NCBI GenBank assembly: GCA_963770035.1
Contig: CAVYON010000026.1
Location: forward strand, 1-64,000
Direction: 5' to 3'
Source of the DNA: Roseiarcus sp963770035
GTDB taxonomy: Bacteria > Pseudomonadota > Alphaproteobacteria > Rhizobiales > Beijerinckiaceae
Length of the DNA stretch: 64,000 bases
The notes below the pieces were generated by a model, which was not told the origin of the DNA, did not search any database, and saw only the letters and a program-made list of their open reading frames with translations. Below are positions 16,871-26,082 of the stretch, piece by piece (position 1 is the first letter of the stretch; each line of letters opens with the position of its first letter). The translations under genes were made by a program, and so were the position numbers.

Positions 16871-19510
16871 TCACAGCGTGCGGCGGATTTCCTCGACGTT
16901 GTAGCACTCGATGACGTCGCCGACCCGCATGTCCTGGTAGTTCTCGAAGGCCATGCCGCATTCCTGGCCCGCCTGGACCTGTCCGACCTCGTCCTTGTAG
17001 CGCTTGAGCGTCGACAGCTTGCCCTCGTGCACCACCACATTGTCCCGGATGAGCCGGACATGGGCGCCGCGCTGGACAATGCCGTCAGTGACCCGACAAC
17101 CCGCGACGCTGCCGACCTTCGAAATATGGAAGATCTCGAGGATCTGCGCGTTGCCGAGCATGGTCTCGCGCAATGTCGGCGACAGCATGCCCGAGAGGGC
17201 CGCCTTCACGTCATCCACGAGATTGTAGATGATATTGTAGTAGCGGATCTCGATGCCCGCCTGCTCGGCAAGCTCGCGGGCTTCCTTGTGAGCGCGCACG
17301 TTGAAGCCGAAGATCACCGCCTTGGATGCTTCGGCGAGCGTGACGTCCGACTCGGTGACGCCGCCGACGCCACCGTGGATGACGCGGGCCACGACTTCGT
17401 CGTTGCCGAGCTTCTCGACCGCGGCAGTGATCGCTTCGACCGAGCCCTGCACGTCGCCCTTGAGTACGATCGGCAGCTCCTTGCGGCCCGCCGCCTTGAG
17501 ATTACTCATCATATCGGAGAGCGAGGTGCGCACCGCCGGGCCGCGCGCCGCAGCTTTGTCGCGCTTCATGCGTTCGCGGTACTCGGTAATCTCGCGCGCG
17601 CGCGCCTCCGTTTCGACGATGGCGACGCGATCGCCTGCTTCGGGCGCGCCCGAGAACCCGAGCACCTCGACCGGCATCGACGGCGGCGCCTCGTCAACGG
17701 TCGTCCCCTTGTCGTTGATGAGCGCTCGCACGCGGCCCCAGTTCGAACCCGCGACGACGAGGTCGCCGACATGCAAGGTGCCGCGCTGCACGAGGACGGT
17801 GGCGACCGGGCCCCGGCCACGATCGAGCCGGGCTTCGATCACCGTGCCTTCGGCGCCGCGGGCAGGATCGGCGACGAGGTCCAGCAACTCGGCCTGAAGG
17901 GCGATCGCTTCGAGCAGCTTGTCCAGGTTGATCTGCTTGGTCGCGGAAACCTCGACGGCCAGCGCGTCGCCGCCGAACGCTTCGACCTGCACGTCGTGCT
18001 GCAGCAACTCCTGCGTGACCCGCTGCGGATTAGCGTCCGGCTTGTCGACCTTGTTGATGGCGACGATGATCGGCGCCCCGGCGGCCTTGGCGTGGCGGAT
18101 CGCTTCGATCGTCTGCGGCATTACGCCGTCGTCCGCTGCAACCACCAGGACTACGATGTCCGTCACCTTCGCGCCCCGCGCGCGCATGGCGGTAAAGGCC
18201 GCGTGGCCGGGAGTGTCGATGAACGTAATCGCCTGGCCTCCGGGCGCGATGACCTGATAGGCTCCGATGTGCTGGGTGATGCCGCCCGCCTCGCCCGCCA
18301 CGACATTAGCATGGCGGATCGCGTCCAGAAGCGACGTTTTGCCGTGGTCGACGTGGCCCATGATTGTGACGATCGGCGGTCGCGGAATCGGCGCGCCCTC
18401 CTCGTCTGGACGGTCAAACAGCCCCTCCTCGACATCGGAATCGGCGACACGCCTGACCGTGTGGCCCATTTCCTCTGCGATCAGCTCGGCGGTATCGGCG
18501 TCGAGCACGTCGGTGAGCGTGACCATGCGTCCCTGACGCATCAGGAGCTTGATCACGTCGACGGCCCGTTCGGACATGCGGGCGGCGAGTTCCTGGATGG
18601 TGATCGCCTCCGGGAGCACGATCTCGCGCGCGATCTTCTCCTTCTGGTCGCGCATCCCCCCGCCCTTGAGGCGTTGGGTGCGACGTCGGAACGAGGCGAC
18701 CGAACGGGTGCGCTCCTCCTCTGCCGAGGTGGCGGTTGCGACCGTCAGGCGGCCGCGATTGCGCTGCTCCGCCCCGCGCGACGGGCGCGGCGTGGGCAGC
18801 ATGACCTTCTGCGGCAGAATCGGGCCGAGGGCGGGGCGCCTGACGACGCGCGGCGCCTCTTCTGCGCCGGCCTTCGGCGCCACGGGCGCAGCAGCCAGCG
18901 ACGGCGCCGAGGCGGCCGGCTGCGGCTGGGGCTGCTGGGGCGGCCTGCGCTGAGTGGGGGGCGCGGGCGGCGGCGCCGGCTCGCCGGCCAAACGCCGGCG
19001 CGCCTCTTCCTCAGCTTGACGCTTGAAATTCGCGTCCTGAGCGCGACGGGCCTCCTCCTCGCGCTTACGCGCGTCAGCAGCGTCGCGTTCGGCGCGTTCG
19101 CGGGCCTCACGCTCGCGGCGCGTCTCGGCCTCCGCCTCTTGCCGGCGGCGGTCTTCCTCCTCGCGGGCGCGCGCGTCGAGCAACGCCTTGGCCCGCGCTT
19201 CCCGCTGCTCGGCAGAGAGCGTCGGCAGGACGACGCCGGTCTTGGGCGGCGGCGCGCTCGGGCGCGCGGGCGCATCTTTGCCCGGGGCGAGCAGCGACAC
19301 CGGCGGCTTCGGCGCCGGAGCGGCGCTGGCCGGTGGCGCCTCGCCCGCTCCAAGAACGCGACGCTTGACCTTCTCGACCACGACCGCCTTGGTCCGGCCG
19401 TGCGAAAAGCTCTGGCGCACGGTGCCCTGCTCCACCGGACGCTTCAGGTGCAGGGTTACTTTCGGCGGCGGCGCGCCGGTTGGCTTATCGCTATTGCTCG
19501 TTTCGCTCAT
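16871..19510 (-). CDS. infB: Translation initiation factor IF-2
   Basis: 879 residues. GTPase that brings initiator tRNA to the 30S subunit and promotes subunit joining. Order: IF2_N-type start (KVTLHLKRPVEQGTVRQSFS), a long Ala/Pro then Arg/Glu-rich coiled linker (about 50-280), a second N-domain (ITIQELAARMSERAVDVIKL), the G domain with PPIVTIMGHVDHGKTSLLDA (about 375-395), DTPGHAAF and NKVDKPDANP, then domains II-IV ending ECYNVEEIRRTL. ATG 19510 (MSETSN) is preferred; ATG 19516 two codons upstream is equally in frame. Intact. Operon member between ylxR and the Uma2 gene. Confidence 0.96.
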   Translation of the reverse strand: MSETSNSDKPTGAPPPKVTLHLKRPVEQGTVRQSFSHGRTKAVVVEKVKRRVLGAGEAPPASAAPAPKPPVSLLAPGKDAPARPSAPPPKTGVVLPTLSAEQREARAKALLDARAREEEDRRRQEAEAETRREREARERAERDAADARKREEEARRAQDANFKRQAEEEARRRLAGEPAPPPAPPTQRRPPQQPQPQPAASAPSLAAAPVAPKAGAEEAPRVVRRPALGPILPQKVMLPTPRPSRGAEQRNRGRLTVATATSAEEERTRSVASFRRRTQRLKGGGMRDQKEKIAREIVLPEAITIQELAARMSERAVDVIKLLMRQGRMVTLTDVLDADTAELIAEEMGHTVRRVADSDVEEGLFDRPDEEGAPIPRPPIVTIMGHVDHGKTSLLDAIRHANVVAGEAGGITQHIGAYQVIAPGGQAITFIDTPGHAAFTAMRARGAKVTDIVVLVVAADDGVMPQTIEAIRHAKAAGAPIIVAINKVDKPDANPQRVTQELLQHDVQVEAFGGDALAVEVSATKQINLDKLLEAIALQAELLDLVADPARGAEGTVIEARLDRGRGPVATVLVQRGTLHVGDLVVAGSNWGRVRALINDKGTTVDEAPPSMPVEVLGFSGAPEAGDRVAIVETEARAREITEYRERMKRDKAAARGPAVRTSLSDMMSNLKAAGRKELPIVLKGDVQGSVEAITAAVEKLGNDEVVARVIHGGVGGVTESDVTLAEASKAVIFGFNVRAHKEARELAEQAGIEIRYYNIIYNLVDDVKAALSGMLSPTLRETMLGNAQILEIFHISKVGSVAGCRVTDGIVQRGAHVRLIRDNVVVHEGKLSTLKRYKDEVGQVQAGQECGMAFENYQDMRVGDVIECYNVEEIRRTL

Positions 19511-19518
19511 GCCCATTC

Positions 19519-20229
19519 CTAATCGGCTGGCTTTTCAGCCAAATCGTTCATTCGCGCGTTCGTCGCCAGGGCCAAGCCCGGAGCGTCGCCGACGCCGGTT
19601 TTCGCGTTCGCGTCGGTCTTGGTCGCACGAAAACAGCGCAGCCGCTCGGCCCGCGCCAGGAAGGCCGAAGTCGCTGCGCCGGATTTGAGAGCAGCATGTA
19701 TCACATTTGCCCTCCCCAATGCCAAACCCAATTGATGGGACGAGAAGAGATTGAGCCGGGCGATGGCCGCCCCGTCGCGATCCTGGCTTCTGAGCGCCCG
19801 TTCGCGTTTGGCGAGGCCATCGGCTGAGCCGTCGGAGGCCTGAATCAGAACGGCAATTCCGCCATCCGCGATGGCTGCGTCGACCTTGAACGCGCCCGCG
19901 ACCACGAGACCCGCCTTGTTCGCCATTGACAGGGACTGCAGCGCATCCCGCTCGAGCAGCGCGTCCACGTCGCGGGCGAGATCGGCGGGCGCAAAGATCT
20001 TGGCGCGAAAGGCGCGGGCGAAGGCGCCCTTGGAAGCCGCGCGTCGAACAGCGTCGGCGCTGAGACTCGTCCAGACGCCGCGTCCCGGCAGTTTGCGGCG
20101 GATGTCCGGCACGACCGCGCCGCCTGGGCCTAGCGCAAATCGCAGCATCGCGTCGGGCGATCCTTTGGCTCCCGTTGCGATGCAGGTCCGCTCGGACCCG
20201 TCCTCGTCATTGCCCGCGCGCTTTGTCAA
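19519..20229 (-). CDS. ylxR: YlxR (DUF448) RNA-binding protein with L7Ae-like C-terminal domain
   Basis: 236 residues. The N-terminal DUF448 part has RTCIATGAKGSPDAMLRFAL and the KLPGRGVWTSL signature (GRGxW). The C-terminal half (MANKAGLVVAGAFKVDAAIA, GGIAVLIQASDGSADG) looks like the L7Ae/YlxQ fold fused behind it, as is usual in Alphaproteobacteria. In Bacillus-type bacteria YlxR/RnpM binds RNase P RNA; the role here is inferred only from family. It sits between nusA and infB with short gaps, as expected. Confidence 0.88.
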   Translation of the reverse strand: MTKRAGNDEDGSERTCIATGAKGSPDAMLRFALGPGGAVVPDIRRKLPGRGVWTSLSADAVRRAASKGAFARAFRAKIFAPADLARDVDALLERDALQSLSMANKAGLVVAGAFKVDAAIADGGIAVLIQASDGSADGLAKRERALRSQDRDGAAIARLNLFSSHQLGLALGRANVIHAALKSGAATSAFLARAERLRCFRATKTDANAKTGVGDAPGLALATNARMNDLAEKPAD

Positions 20230-20249
20230 TCCGTCCTTCCCTCGTCCCT

Positions 20250-21842
20250 TCAGGCCGCCTCGCCTTCCCCTGCGTGCGGCTCGCCTTCGAGCGCAGGCTC
20301 CGGAGCGTCGATCCAGCCGGCGCGAACGCGCGCATCGAGGACCATGGCGTCCGCCTGCGCCCTCGTGACGTCGAAACCGCTGAGGAAGCCGGACTTGGCC
20401 TGCTCGCCTTCGGTCCAGCTGACGAGATCGTCGCTCGCGCAGTCGGCGAGGTCCTCAAGCGTCTTGACGCCGCTCTCGCCGAGTTTGACCAGCATCGCCG
20501 TGGTCAGGCCTTCGACATCCTTGAGATCGTCGGCGACGCCGAGCGCCTTACGCCTGTCATCGAGCTCGGCCTCGATCGCGGCGAGATGGCTCTGCGCCCG
20601 CGTCTGAATTTCGGCAGCCGTCTCGTCGTCGAAGCCTTCGATCGAAGCGAGTTCACGCGGTTCGACATAGGCGAGTTCCTCGACGGTTCGAAAGCCTTCC
20701 GAGGCGAGGAGCTGTGCGACGGTCTCGTCCACGTCGAGGGCGTCCATGAACTGGATGGTGCGATCGGCGAACTCCTTCTGGCGCCGTTCCGACTCCTCGG
20801 CCTCCGTTAGAATGTCGATGTCCCAGCCGGTGAGTTGCGAGGCGAGGCGGACATTCTGGCCGCGCCGACCGATCGCCAGGGACAGCTGATCGTCGGGGAC
20901 GACTACCTCGATCCGGGTCGAGTCCTCGTCCAGCACCACCTTCATCACCTCGGCCGGCTGCAGCGCGTTGACGATGAATGTCGCTGCGTCGTGCGACCAG
21001 GGGATGATGTCGATCTTCTCGCCCTGAAGCTCGTTGACCACCGCCTGTACGCGCGAGCCGCGCATGCCGACGCAGGCGCCGACGGGATCGATCGACAAAT
21101 CGTTGGAGGTCACGGCGATCTTGGCGCGTGACCCGGGATCGCGCGCGACAGCCCGAACCTCCACGATGCCGTCGTAAATCTCCGGCACTTCTTGAGTGAA
21201 AAGTTTCGCGGTGAACTGCGGATGCGTGCGCGATAGGAAGATTTGCGGACCGCGCGCCTCACGGCGGACGTCATAGACATAGGCGCGTATGCGATCGCCG
21301 GGCCGAAACATCTCGCGCGGGATCAATTCGTCACGGCGCACGACCGCCTCGCCGCCGGCCCCTCCGAGATCGACCACGACGTTACCGTATTCGACCCGCT
21401 TGACCTGCCCATTGATGATCTCGCCGATCCGGTCCTTGAAGACCTCGTACTGCTTGTCGCGCTCGGCCTCGCGGATCTTTTGCACGAGCACCTGCTTCGA
21501 GGCCTGGGCCGGAATGCGGCCGTAGTCGAAGGGCGGGAGCGATTCGGAGATCCAATCGCCGATCTGGGCCGAAGGATTCTTCTTCTGGGCGTCGACAAGC
21601 GTGATCTGGGTGGCCTCGTTCTCAACCTGATCGACCACCAGCAGCAGACGAGAGAAGCGAATTTCGCCGGTCTTCGGATTGATCTCGGCGCGCACCTCAG
21701 TTTCCTGGCCGTAGCGCGAGCGCGCGGCCTTCTGCATCGCATCCTCCATTGAGGCGAGAACGATCGAACGGTCGATCGACTTCTCGCGCGCGACGGCGTC
21801 GACGATCTGCAAGAGCTCGAGTCGGTTGGCGCTAACGGCCAT
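20250..21842 (-). CDS. nusA: Transcription termination/antitermination factor NusA
   Basis: 530 residues. RNA-polymerase-bound factor that acts in pausing, termination and antitermination. Domains: N-terminal RNAP-binding part (MAVSANRLELLQIVDAVARE), S1 domain (about 130-200, GQVKRVEYGNVVVDLG), KH domains (about 225-345, GACVGMRGSRVQAVVNELQG and VVPDDQLSLAIGRRGQNVRL), then two C-terminal helix-hairpin-helix repeats (VAQLLASEGFRTVEELAYVE; LTTAMLVKLGESGVKTLEDL). The start is ATG 21842 because GGAGGAGA lies just upstream; the upstream frame to 21857 is the ribosome-binding site itself. The start lies inside the end of rimP (11-base overlap). Confidence 0.96.
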   Translation of the reverse strand: MAVSANRLELLQIVDAVAREKSIDRSIVLASMEDAMQKAARSRYGQETEVRAEINPKTGEIRFSRLLLVVDQVENEATQITLVDAQKKNPSAQIGDWISESLPPFDYGRIPAQASKQVLVQKIREAERDKQYEVFKDRIGEIINGQVKRVEYGNVVVDLGGAGGEAVVRRDELIPREMFRPGDRIRAYVYDVRREARGPQIFLSRTHPQFTAKLFTQEVPEIYDGIVEVRAVARDPGSRAKIAVTSNDLSIDPVGACVGMRGSRVQAVVNELQGEKIDIIPWSHDAATFIVNALQPAEVMKVVLDEDSTRIEVVVPDDQLSLAIGRRGQNVRLASQLTGWDIDILTEAEESERRQKEFADRTIQFMDALDVDETVAQLLASEGFRTVEELAYVEPRELASIEGFDDETAAEIQTRAQSHLAAIEAELDDRRKALGVADDLKDVEGLTTAMLVKLGESGVKTLEDLADCASDDLVSWTEGEQAKSGFLSGFDVTRAQADAMVLDARVRAGWIDAPEPALEGEPHAGEGEAA

Positions 21843-22569
21843 TTTTGTCTCCTCCATCAGGCCCGGGCGGGCTTTCGGTCGCCCGGCGGACCGCGGCTGT
21901 GCGTTTCACGTTCGCCTTCGCATTGCGTTTCGGGTCGGCGCCTGGGCGACGCCTCGCTTCCTTCAGCGCAGCTTTCTCCTTACGGAGGGCCGCGCGGATC
22001 AAGTCGTCAGTCAGCACCAGACGGGCCTCGCCCATGGCGGCGATCGGCAGGTCGACATCGCTCTCGCTTTTGTCGTCAGCAGCGACGACGAGCCGCACCA
22101 CGGAACCCCCAGGGTCCAGCGCGATCGACGCGATCCGGCCGCGAAAGCGCTTGCGGCCGACGACCGGCGTCGACATTTCGATCTTCGCCTCCTGCCCGGC
22201 TGCGCGCTCGAAGTCGCTTAGGCGCACCAGCGGCCGGTCGATTCCGGGCGACGAAAGCTCGAGCCGATAGGCCTGGGTCATGACGTCCTCAGCGTCGAAC
22301 ACCGGCGAAAGGGCTTCACTCGCCCGCTCGCAATCGTCGATCGTCATTGAGCCGTCCGGGCGTTCGGCCATTACCTGAATGGTCGCGCCGGACGAGGCGG
22401 AAATCTTCACCCGCACGAGCCGGAGGCCGAGGTCACGCAGCACGGGCGCCGCTACGCGGCCGATGCGGAGGGCCTGCCCCGCGTCCTCGATCAGGCGCGG
22501 CTCGTCGAGCGCGTCGCTGGCGCTGGCGGGTGGAACGAACGAAGAACTCGACCATGGGCCTCGCGGCAA
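21832..22569 (-). CDS. rimP: Ribosome maturation factor RimP
   Basis: About 245 residues; assists late 30S assembly. Core motifs: LRLVRVKISASSGATIQVMA, SMTIDDCERASEALSPVFDA, YRLELSSPGIDRPLVRLSDF and the SH3-like C-terminal domain, followed by a basic tail (KEARRRPGADPKRNAKANVK). The 5' end is uncertain: the open frame begins with a TTG (22569) lying directly on the U-tract of the leader hairpin, with no ribosome-binding site, whereas ATG 22555 has a weak GCGAGG upstream but is out of frame. A one-base indel in the TTCGTTCGTTCC stretch would connect them. Overlaps nusA by 11 bases; first gene of the operon. Confidence 0.88.
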   Translation of the reverse strand: MPRGPWSSSSFVPPASASDALDEPRLIEDAGQALRIGRVAAPVLRDLGLRLVRVKISASSGATIQVMAERPDGSMTIDDCERASEALSPVFDAEDVMTQAYRLELSSPGIDRPLVRLSDFERAAGQEAKIEMSTPVVGRKRFRGRIASIALDPGGSVVRLVVAADDKSESDVDLPIAAMGEARLVLTDDLIRAALRKEKAALKEARRRPGADPKRNAKANVKRTAAVRRATESPPGPDGGDKNGR

Positions 22570-22570
22570 T

Positions 22571-22603
22571 AAAAAAGAGCGGGTCCCGGCCGGGGCCCAC
22601 TCT
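22571..22603 (-). terminator. Intrinsic-terminator-like hairpin in the rimP operon leader (possible attenuator)
   Basis: On the minus strand AGAGTGGG (from 22603) pairs with CCCGCTCT around an inner CCCCGGCCGGGA, giving a long GC-rich stem immediately followed by six U residues (22576 down to 22571). It lies between the proposed promoter and the first codons of rimP, so it would stop transcription before the operon unless overridden. No convergent gene explains it. An attenuation role, perhaps responding to NusA, is inference. Confidence 0.6.
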
Positions 22604-22655
22604 CAACCTGTCCTTCCATCAAACTGATCGAAGGCTATGAGATGTCGTTAACGGC

Positions 22656-22684
22656 CATATAGTACAAGGTCCCAGCTGGCGCAA
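22656..22684 (-). promoter_or_regulatory. Candidate sigma70-type promoter of the rimP-nusA-infB operon
   Basis: Minus strand: TTGCGC (22684-22679), 17-base spacer, TATATG (22661-22656). Transcription would begin at about 22650 and read a roughly 80-base leader containing the hairpin at 22571-22603. The boxes match the consensus only partly (3/6 and 4/6), so this is a position-supported guess. Confidence 0.4.
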
Positions 22685-22760
22685 GGAGAAACGTTAGACA
22701 TAACGCCGACGCTGGGGGGAGCGGCACAGAGGGGGCTCCAGGGCTGAGGAGCACCGACCC

Positions 22761-23333
22761 GTGTCTGACAAAACCGAAGTTGATCGCTTTGCCGGGGAAC
22801 TCCGCGACGTGTCGCGCTCCCTCGAAAAAAAGAGATTCTGGTCTCTCGTTCGACAAGAGATCGCAGCCCTCGGGGCTGATGCGGCGCGCCGTCAGATGGC
22901 GATGCGGACAGCGGCGGACGAGGTCGCGCGCCTGTCGGAGCCGAGCGCTCGCATCGAGCTCAACGGCCATGCAGCGAGTTCGCTGCTGCGCGCGATCGCC
23001 GAGGCGGCTCATGTGGAGCCACCGGACTTCGGCGGCGTCGAAGGCCGCGGCCCAGACGAAAGCGTGATCGCCATTTCGCCGTTCGAGCCGTCGGAAGCGC
23101 TTTATGCCTTCGCCTTCAGCCGGCGCGGCGAAAAGACGACCTTCGTGGATGGCTATTTCTATCGCACCGCGGGCGAGCTCCTGGAGCGCCTGAGCCAGAA
23201 GCACGGCCCCGACAGCCCGCGCTACCGGCAGATGGAGAAATTCGTCGCGGACGCGGAGCGCGGGGCGAACGACCCGAGCCTGCCCCCGCTCGCCGACGCC
23301 ATCGTCGCCCGCACCCGAAAGGGCGTCGCTTGA
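22761..23333 (+). CDS. Conserved hypothetical protein, 190 aa
   Basis: Starts with GTG 22761, preceded by GAGGAG at a 9-base spacing, and is divergent from rimP. Predicted cytosolic, mostly helical, with charged helices (VDRFAGELRDVSRSLEKKRF) and a central mixed region (DESVIAISPFEPSEALYAFA, FSRRGEKTTFVDGYFYRTAG). No signal peptide, membrane segment or family motif that I recognise. Stops 6 bp before the end of the convergent membrane-protein gene. Confidence 0.65.
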   Translation: MSDKTEVDRFAGELRDVSRSLEKKRFWSLVRQEIAALGADAARRQMAMRTAADEVARLSEPSARIELNGHAASSLLRAIAEAAHVEPPDFGGVEGRGPDESVIAISPFEPSEALYAFAFSRRGEKTTFVDGYFYRTAGELLERLSQKHGPDSPRYRQMEKFVADAERGANDPSLPPLADAIVARTRKGVA

Positions 23334-23339
23334 CCCCGG

Positions 23340-23642
23340 TCAACCGGCCGCCGCTTGGTTGGCGCGTCGCCAAGCGGTCAGGAAAAGGATGGCGAGGGCG
23401 AGTTGCAGGACCCAGATCGGCGCGACCGCGAGGAACGACAGGAAGCCCGAGCGGACCGCAGCGATTTCATTGGGGACGAGGCCGGCGATGACCGGAACAA
23501 CCGTCAGGCCCAGCACGTCGCGCCGCTCGATCGGGGATCGGTCGGCCCACAGGAGCAGCGCGGTCCATCCGAACATAAGCGCCGCGCCCATGCCCATGGC
23601 GTAGGAAAAGTCCGGACCCGGGCGGAAATCTCCGAGCCCCAT
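23340..23642 (-). CDS. Small membrane protein with three predicted helices
   Basis: 100 residues with hydrophobic stretches at about 15-33 (AMGMGAALMFGWTALLLWAD), 42-60 (VLGLTVVPVIAGLVPNEIAA) and 66-90 (LSFLAVAPIWVLQLALAILF). Function unknown. The plus strand is occupied up to 6 bp away, so this gene is convergent with its left neighbour. Start ATG 23642. Confidence 0.6.
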   Translation of the reverse strand: MGLGDFRPGPDFSYAMGMGAALMFGWTALLLWADRSPIERRDVLGLTVVPVIAGLVPNEIAAVRSGFLSFLAVAPIWVLQLALAILFLTAWRRANQAAAG

Positions 23643-23755
23643 CGGTCGTAGCGAACAGACGCGGCGAAAGCATCTGTACGCCGGCCGCGGCGTCGACGAT
23701 TGCGCCGACCCGTAAGCGGTCTGCTATCCCCGGACGACTGGGTTGATCGAACGGC

Positions 23756-25385
23756 TCATTCCTTCGGCAGCTTGTAGCCCTTGAAGGTCTCGCGCAGTTT
23801 CAGCTTGTTGATCTTGCCCGTCGCCGTGTGCGGAATCTCCTGCACGACCTGCATGTCGTCCGGCATCCACCACTTGGCGATCTTGGGCTTGAGGTATTCG
23901 AGAACATCCTCGGTCTTGGGCGCGTGGCCCTCTTTCGGCACGACGACCAGCAGGGGCCGCTCGTCCCACTTGGGATGGCGGACGCCGATGACCGCGGCTT
24001 CGGCGACGTCCGGATGGCCGACGGCGAGATTCTCGATGTCGATGGTCGAAATCCATTCGCCGCCCGACTTGATGACGTCCTTGGCCCGGTCGGTGATCTG
24101 CATGAAGCCGTTCGGGTCGATGGTGGCGACGTCGCCCGTGTCGAAGTAGCCCTGGTCGTCGAGAATTTTGCCGCCTTCGTCGCGGAAATAGCTCTCGACG
24201 ACCGCGAATCCGCGCACCTTGAGCCGCCCGAACCGCTTGCCGTCCCAGGGAAGGTCGTTGTTGTCGTCATCGACGATCTTCATCTCGACGCCGAACGGCG
24301 CCCAGCCCTGCTTAGCTTGAAGCGCCAGCTTTTCCTCATGGGGCAGCCCGACCTGACTCGGTTTGATCGCGCCAGCGGAGCCGATCGGGCTCATTTCCGT
24401 CATGCCCCAGGCGTGGCGGACTTCGACGCCGTAGTCCTCCTCGAACGCGCGAATCACGTCCGGTGGGCAGGCCGAGCCGCCGATGCCGACGAACTTCAGC
24501 GTCGTCAGGCGCTTGCCCTCCTTGCGCAGGTATTGCAGTAGCCCGAGCCAAACCGTCGGCACCGCGGCGGTCATCGTCACCTTCTCGGTCTCGAGGATGT
24601 CGTAGACCGAGGCCCCGTCGAGCTTCGCCCCGGGCATCACGATACGCGCGCCGCGGGTCAGGCAGGACAGGGCCAACCCCCAGGAATTGGCGTGGAACAT
24701 CGGCACGACCGGCAGGACCGAGTCGTTGGCGTTCAGTGTCAGAACCTCGGGGCCGGTCGCCATCATCGAATGCAGAATGTTGGAGCGGTGCGAGTAGAGC
24801 ACGCCCTTGGGGTTGCCCGTCGTTCCGGAGGTGTAGCAGAGCCCGGCTGCGGTGCGCTCGTCGAACTCGCGCCAGCGGAAGTCGCTGTCGACCTCCGCAA
24901 GCCAAGAACTCGTATGGGAGGGCATTTTTTAGCTTCGTCGCCGGCATGTGGGCCGAGTCGGTCAGGATGATGTAGCGCTCGACGCTCGGCAGATGGCCGG
25001 CGATCGCCTCAAGGAGCGGCACGAAGGTCAGGTCGGTCATGACGATCCGGTCTTCGGCATGATTGATGATCCAGGCGATCTGCTCCGGAAACAGGCGGGG
25101 ATTGACCGTGTGATAGATCGCGCCGATGCCCGTTATGCCGTACCAGGCCTCGAGGTGCCGATAGCCGTTCCACGCCAGCGTCGCCACGCGATCGCCGAGC
25201 TTGATTCCGTCATGTTCGAGCCGCTTGGCGACCTTCAGCGTCCGTTCTCGGATCTCCGCGTAATTCGTGCGGTGCATCGGGCCTTCGACCGTCCGTGACG
25301 CGACTTCCTGGCTCGGAAACTGGATCGCCGCGAAGTCGATGATCTTGTGCATCAACAACGGCCATTCCTGCATCCTTCCAAACAT
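23756..25385 (-). pseudogene. Long-chain fatty-acid/acyl-CoA synthetase, one-base frameshift
   Basis: AMP-forming acyl-CoA ligase: a fatty acid is adenylated and then thioesterified to CoA. N-terminal part in one frame (MFGRMQEWPLLMHKIIDFAA ... TLAWNGYRHLEAWYGITGIG), C-terminal part in the next (GLCYTSGTTGNPKGVLYSHR, the AMP-binding P-loop; WGMTEMSPIG; GYFDTGDVATIDPNGFMQIT; DVIKSGGEWISTIDIENLAV). The frame slips at about 24905-24910 after NALPYEF. Dropping one T gives a 542-residue protein, normal for the family. Start ATG 25385 has GGAGGA upstream. Divergent from a MarR regulator that may control it. Probably functional if the indel is a sequencing error. Confidence 0.85.
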
Positions 25386-25517
25386 TTTCCGGTCCTCCCA
25401 AAGGCGATGCGCGCTGCGGCTTGATCGCGGCGCTCAGATTGTTCATGTCTATACTGTGGCGCGTGAAAAACGCCAAACCCTTCGCGCGGCTGAGGCCGCC
25501 GACGAGGAAGGACGCCA

Positions 25518-25994
25518 ATGCAGACCCGTACGAATCCCGAGCTCGCCATGCGGGTTTGGCTGCGCCTCATTCGGCTCGAGGCGCGCATGCAGGCCGCTGT
25601 CAGCGACCGGCTGCGGATTATCGGCGTGTCCATTCCCCAATGCGACGTGCTGACTACGTTGAGCGAGCAGGAAGGCGTCAACCAGCAGGAGCTCGCCAAA
25701 CGCCTCTACGTGACAAAGGGAAATATATCAGGACTGCTTGACCGGCTGGAGGTGGCTGGCTTCGTCGAACGACGGTCGCTCGCCTCCGATCGGCGGCAAT
25801 ATTCGATCCATCTCACTGACGCGGGGCGGATGATGGCCGGGAAGGCGATCGCAGTGCAGCAAAAGTGGCTGGCCTCGACCCTCGGGCGCCTCGACGAAGC
25901 GGAACTCGAGGCGCTGGAGGCTCACCTTCTTCGACTGCGCGACATGATGCGTACGCAAGAGGTTTCGCAGCACGCGCGAGCGGCCAGCGCTTGA
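25518..25994 (+). CDS. MarR-family transcriptional regulator
   Basis: 158 residues with the MarR winged helix: SVSIPQ-type entry (LRIIGVSIPQCDVLTTLSEQ), recognition helices (VNQQELAKRLYVTKGNISGL, about 53-72) and the wing (FVERRSLASDRRQYSIHLTD), plus dimerising helices at both ends. ATG 25518 follows GAGGAAGGA. Divergent from the acyl-CoA synthetase gene with 132 bp between, so regulation of that gene by a fatty-acid or aromatic ligand is a reasonable guess. Confidence 0.88.
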   Translation: MQTRTNPELAMRVWLRLIRLEARMQAAVSDRLRIIGVSIPQCDVLTTLSEQEGVNQQELAKRLYVTKGNISGLLDRLEVAGFVERRSLASDRRQYSIHLTDAGRMMAGKAIAVQQKWLASTLGRLDEAELEALEAHLLRLRDMMRTQEVSQHARAASA

Positions 25995-26082
25995 TTCGCG
26001 CTTCACCTTGAGACCGGGAGGATGGGTGCTCGCCCAGAGCCTCGTCAAGGGCCGCCGGACGGCGCCTGTCCCGCGCCGACGT

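Noticed and set aside
16652..19522. A 956-codon open frame on the plus strand opposite infB
   Set aside because: High-GC antisense shadow of a well conserved gene; composition is His/Arg/Asp-rich, without any domain.
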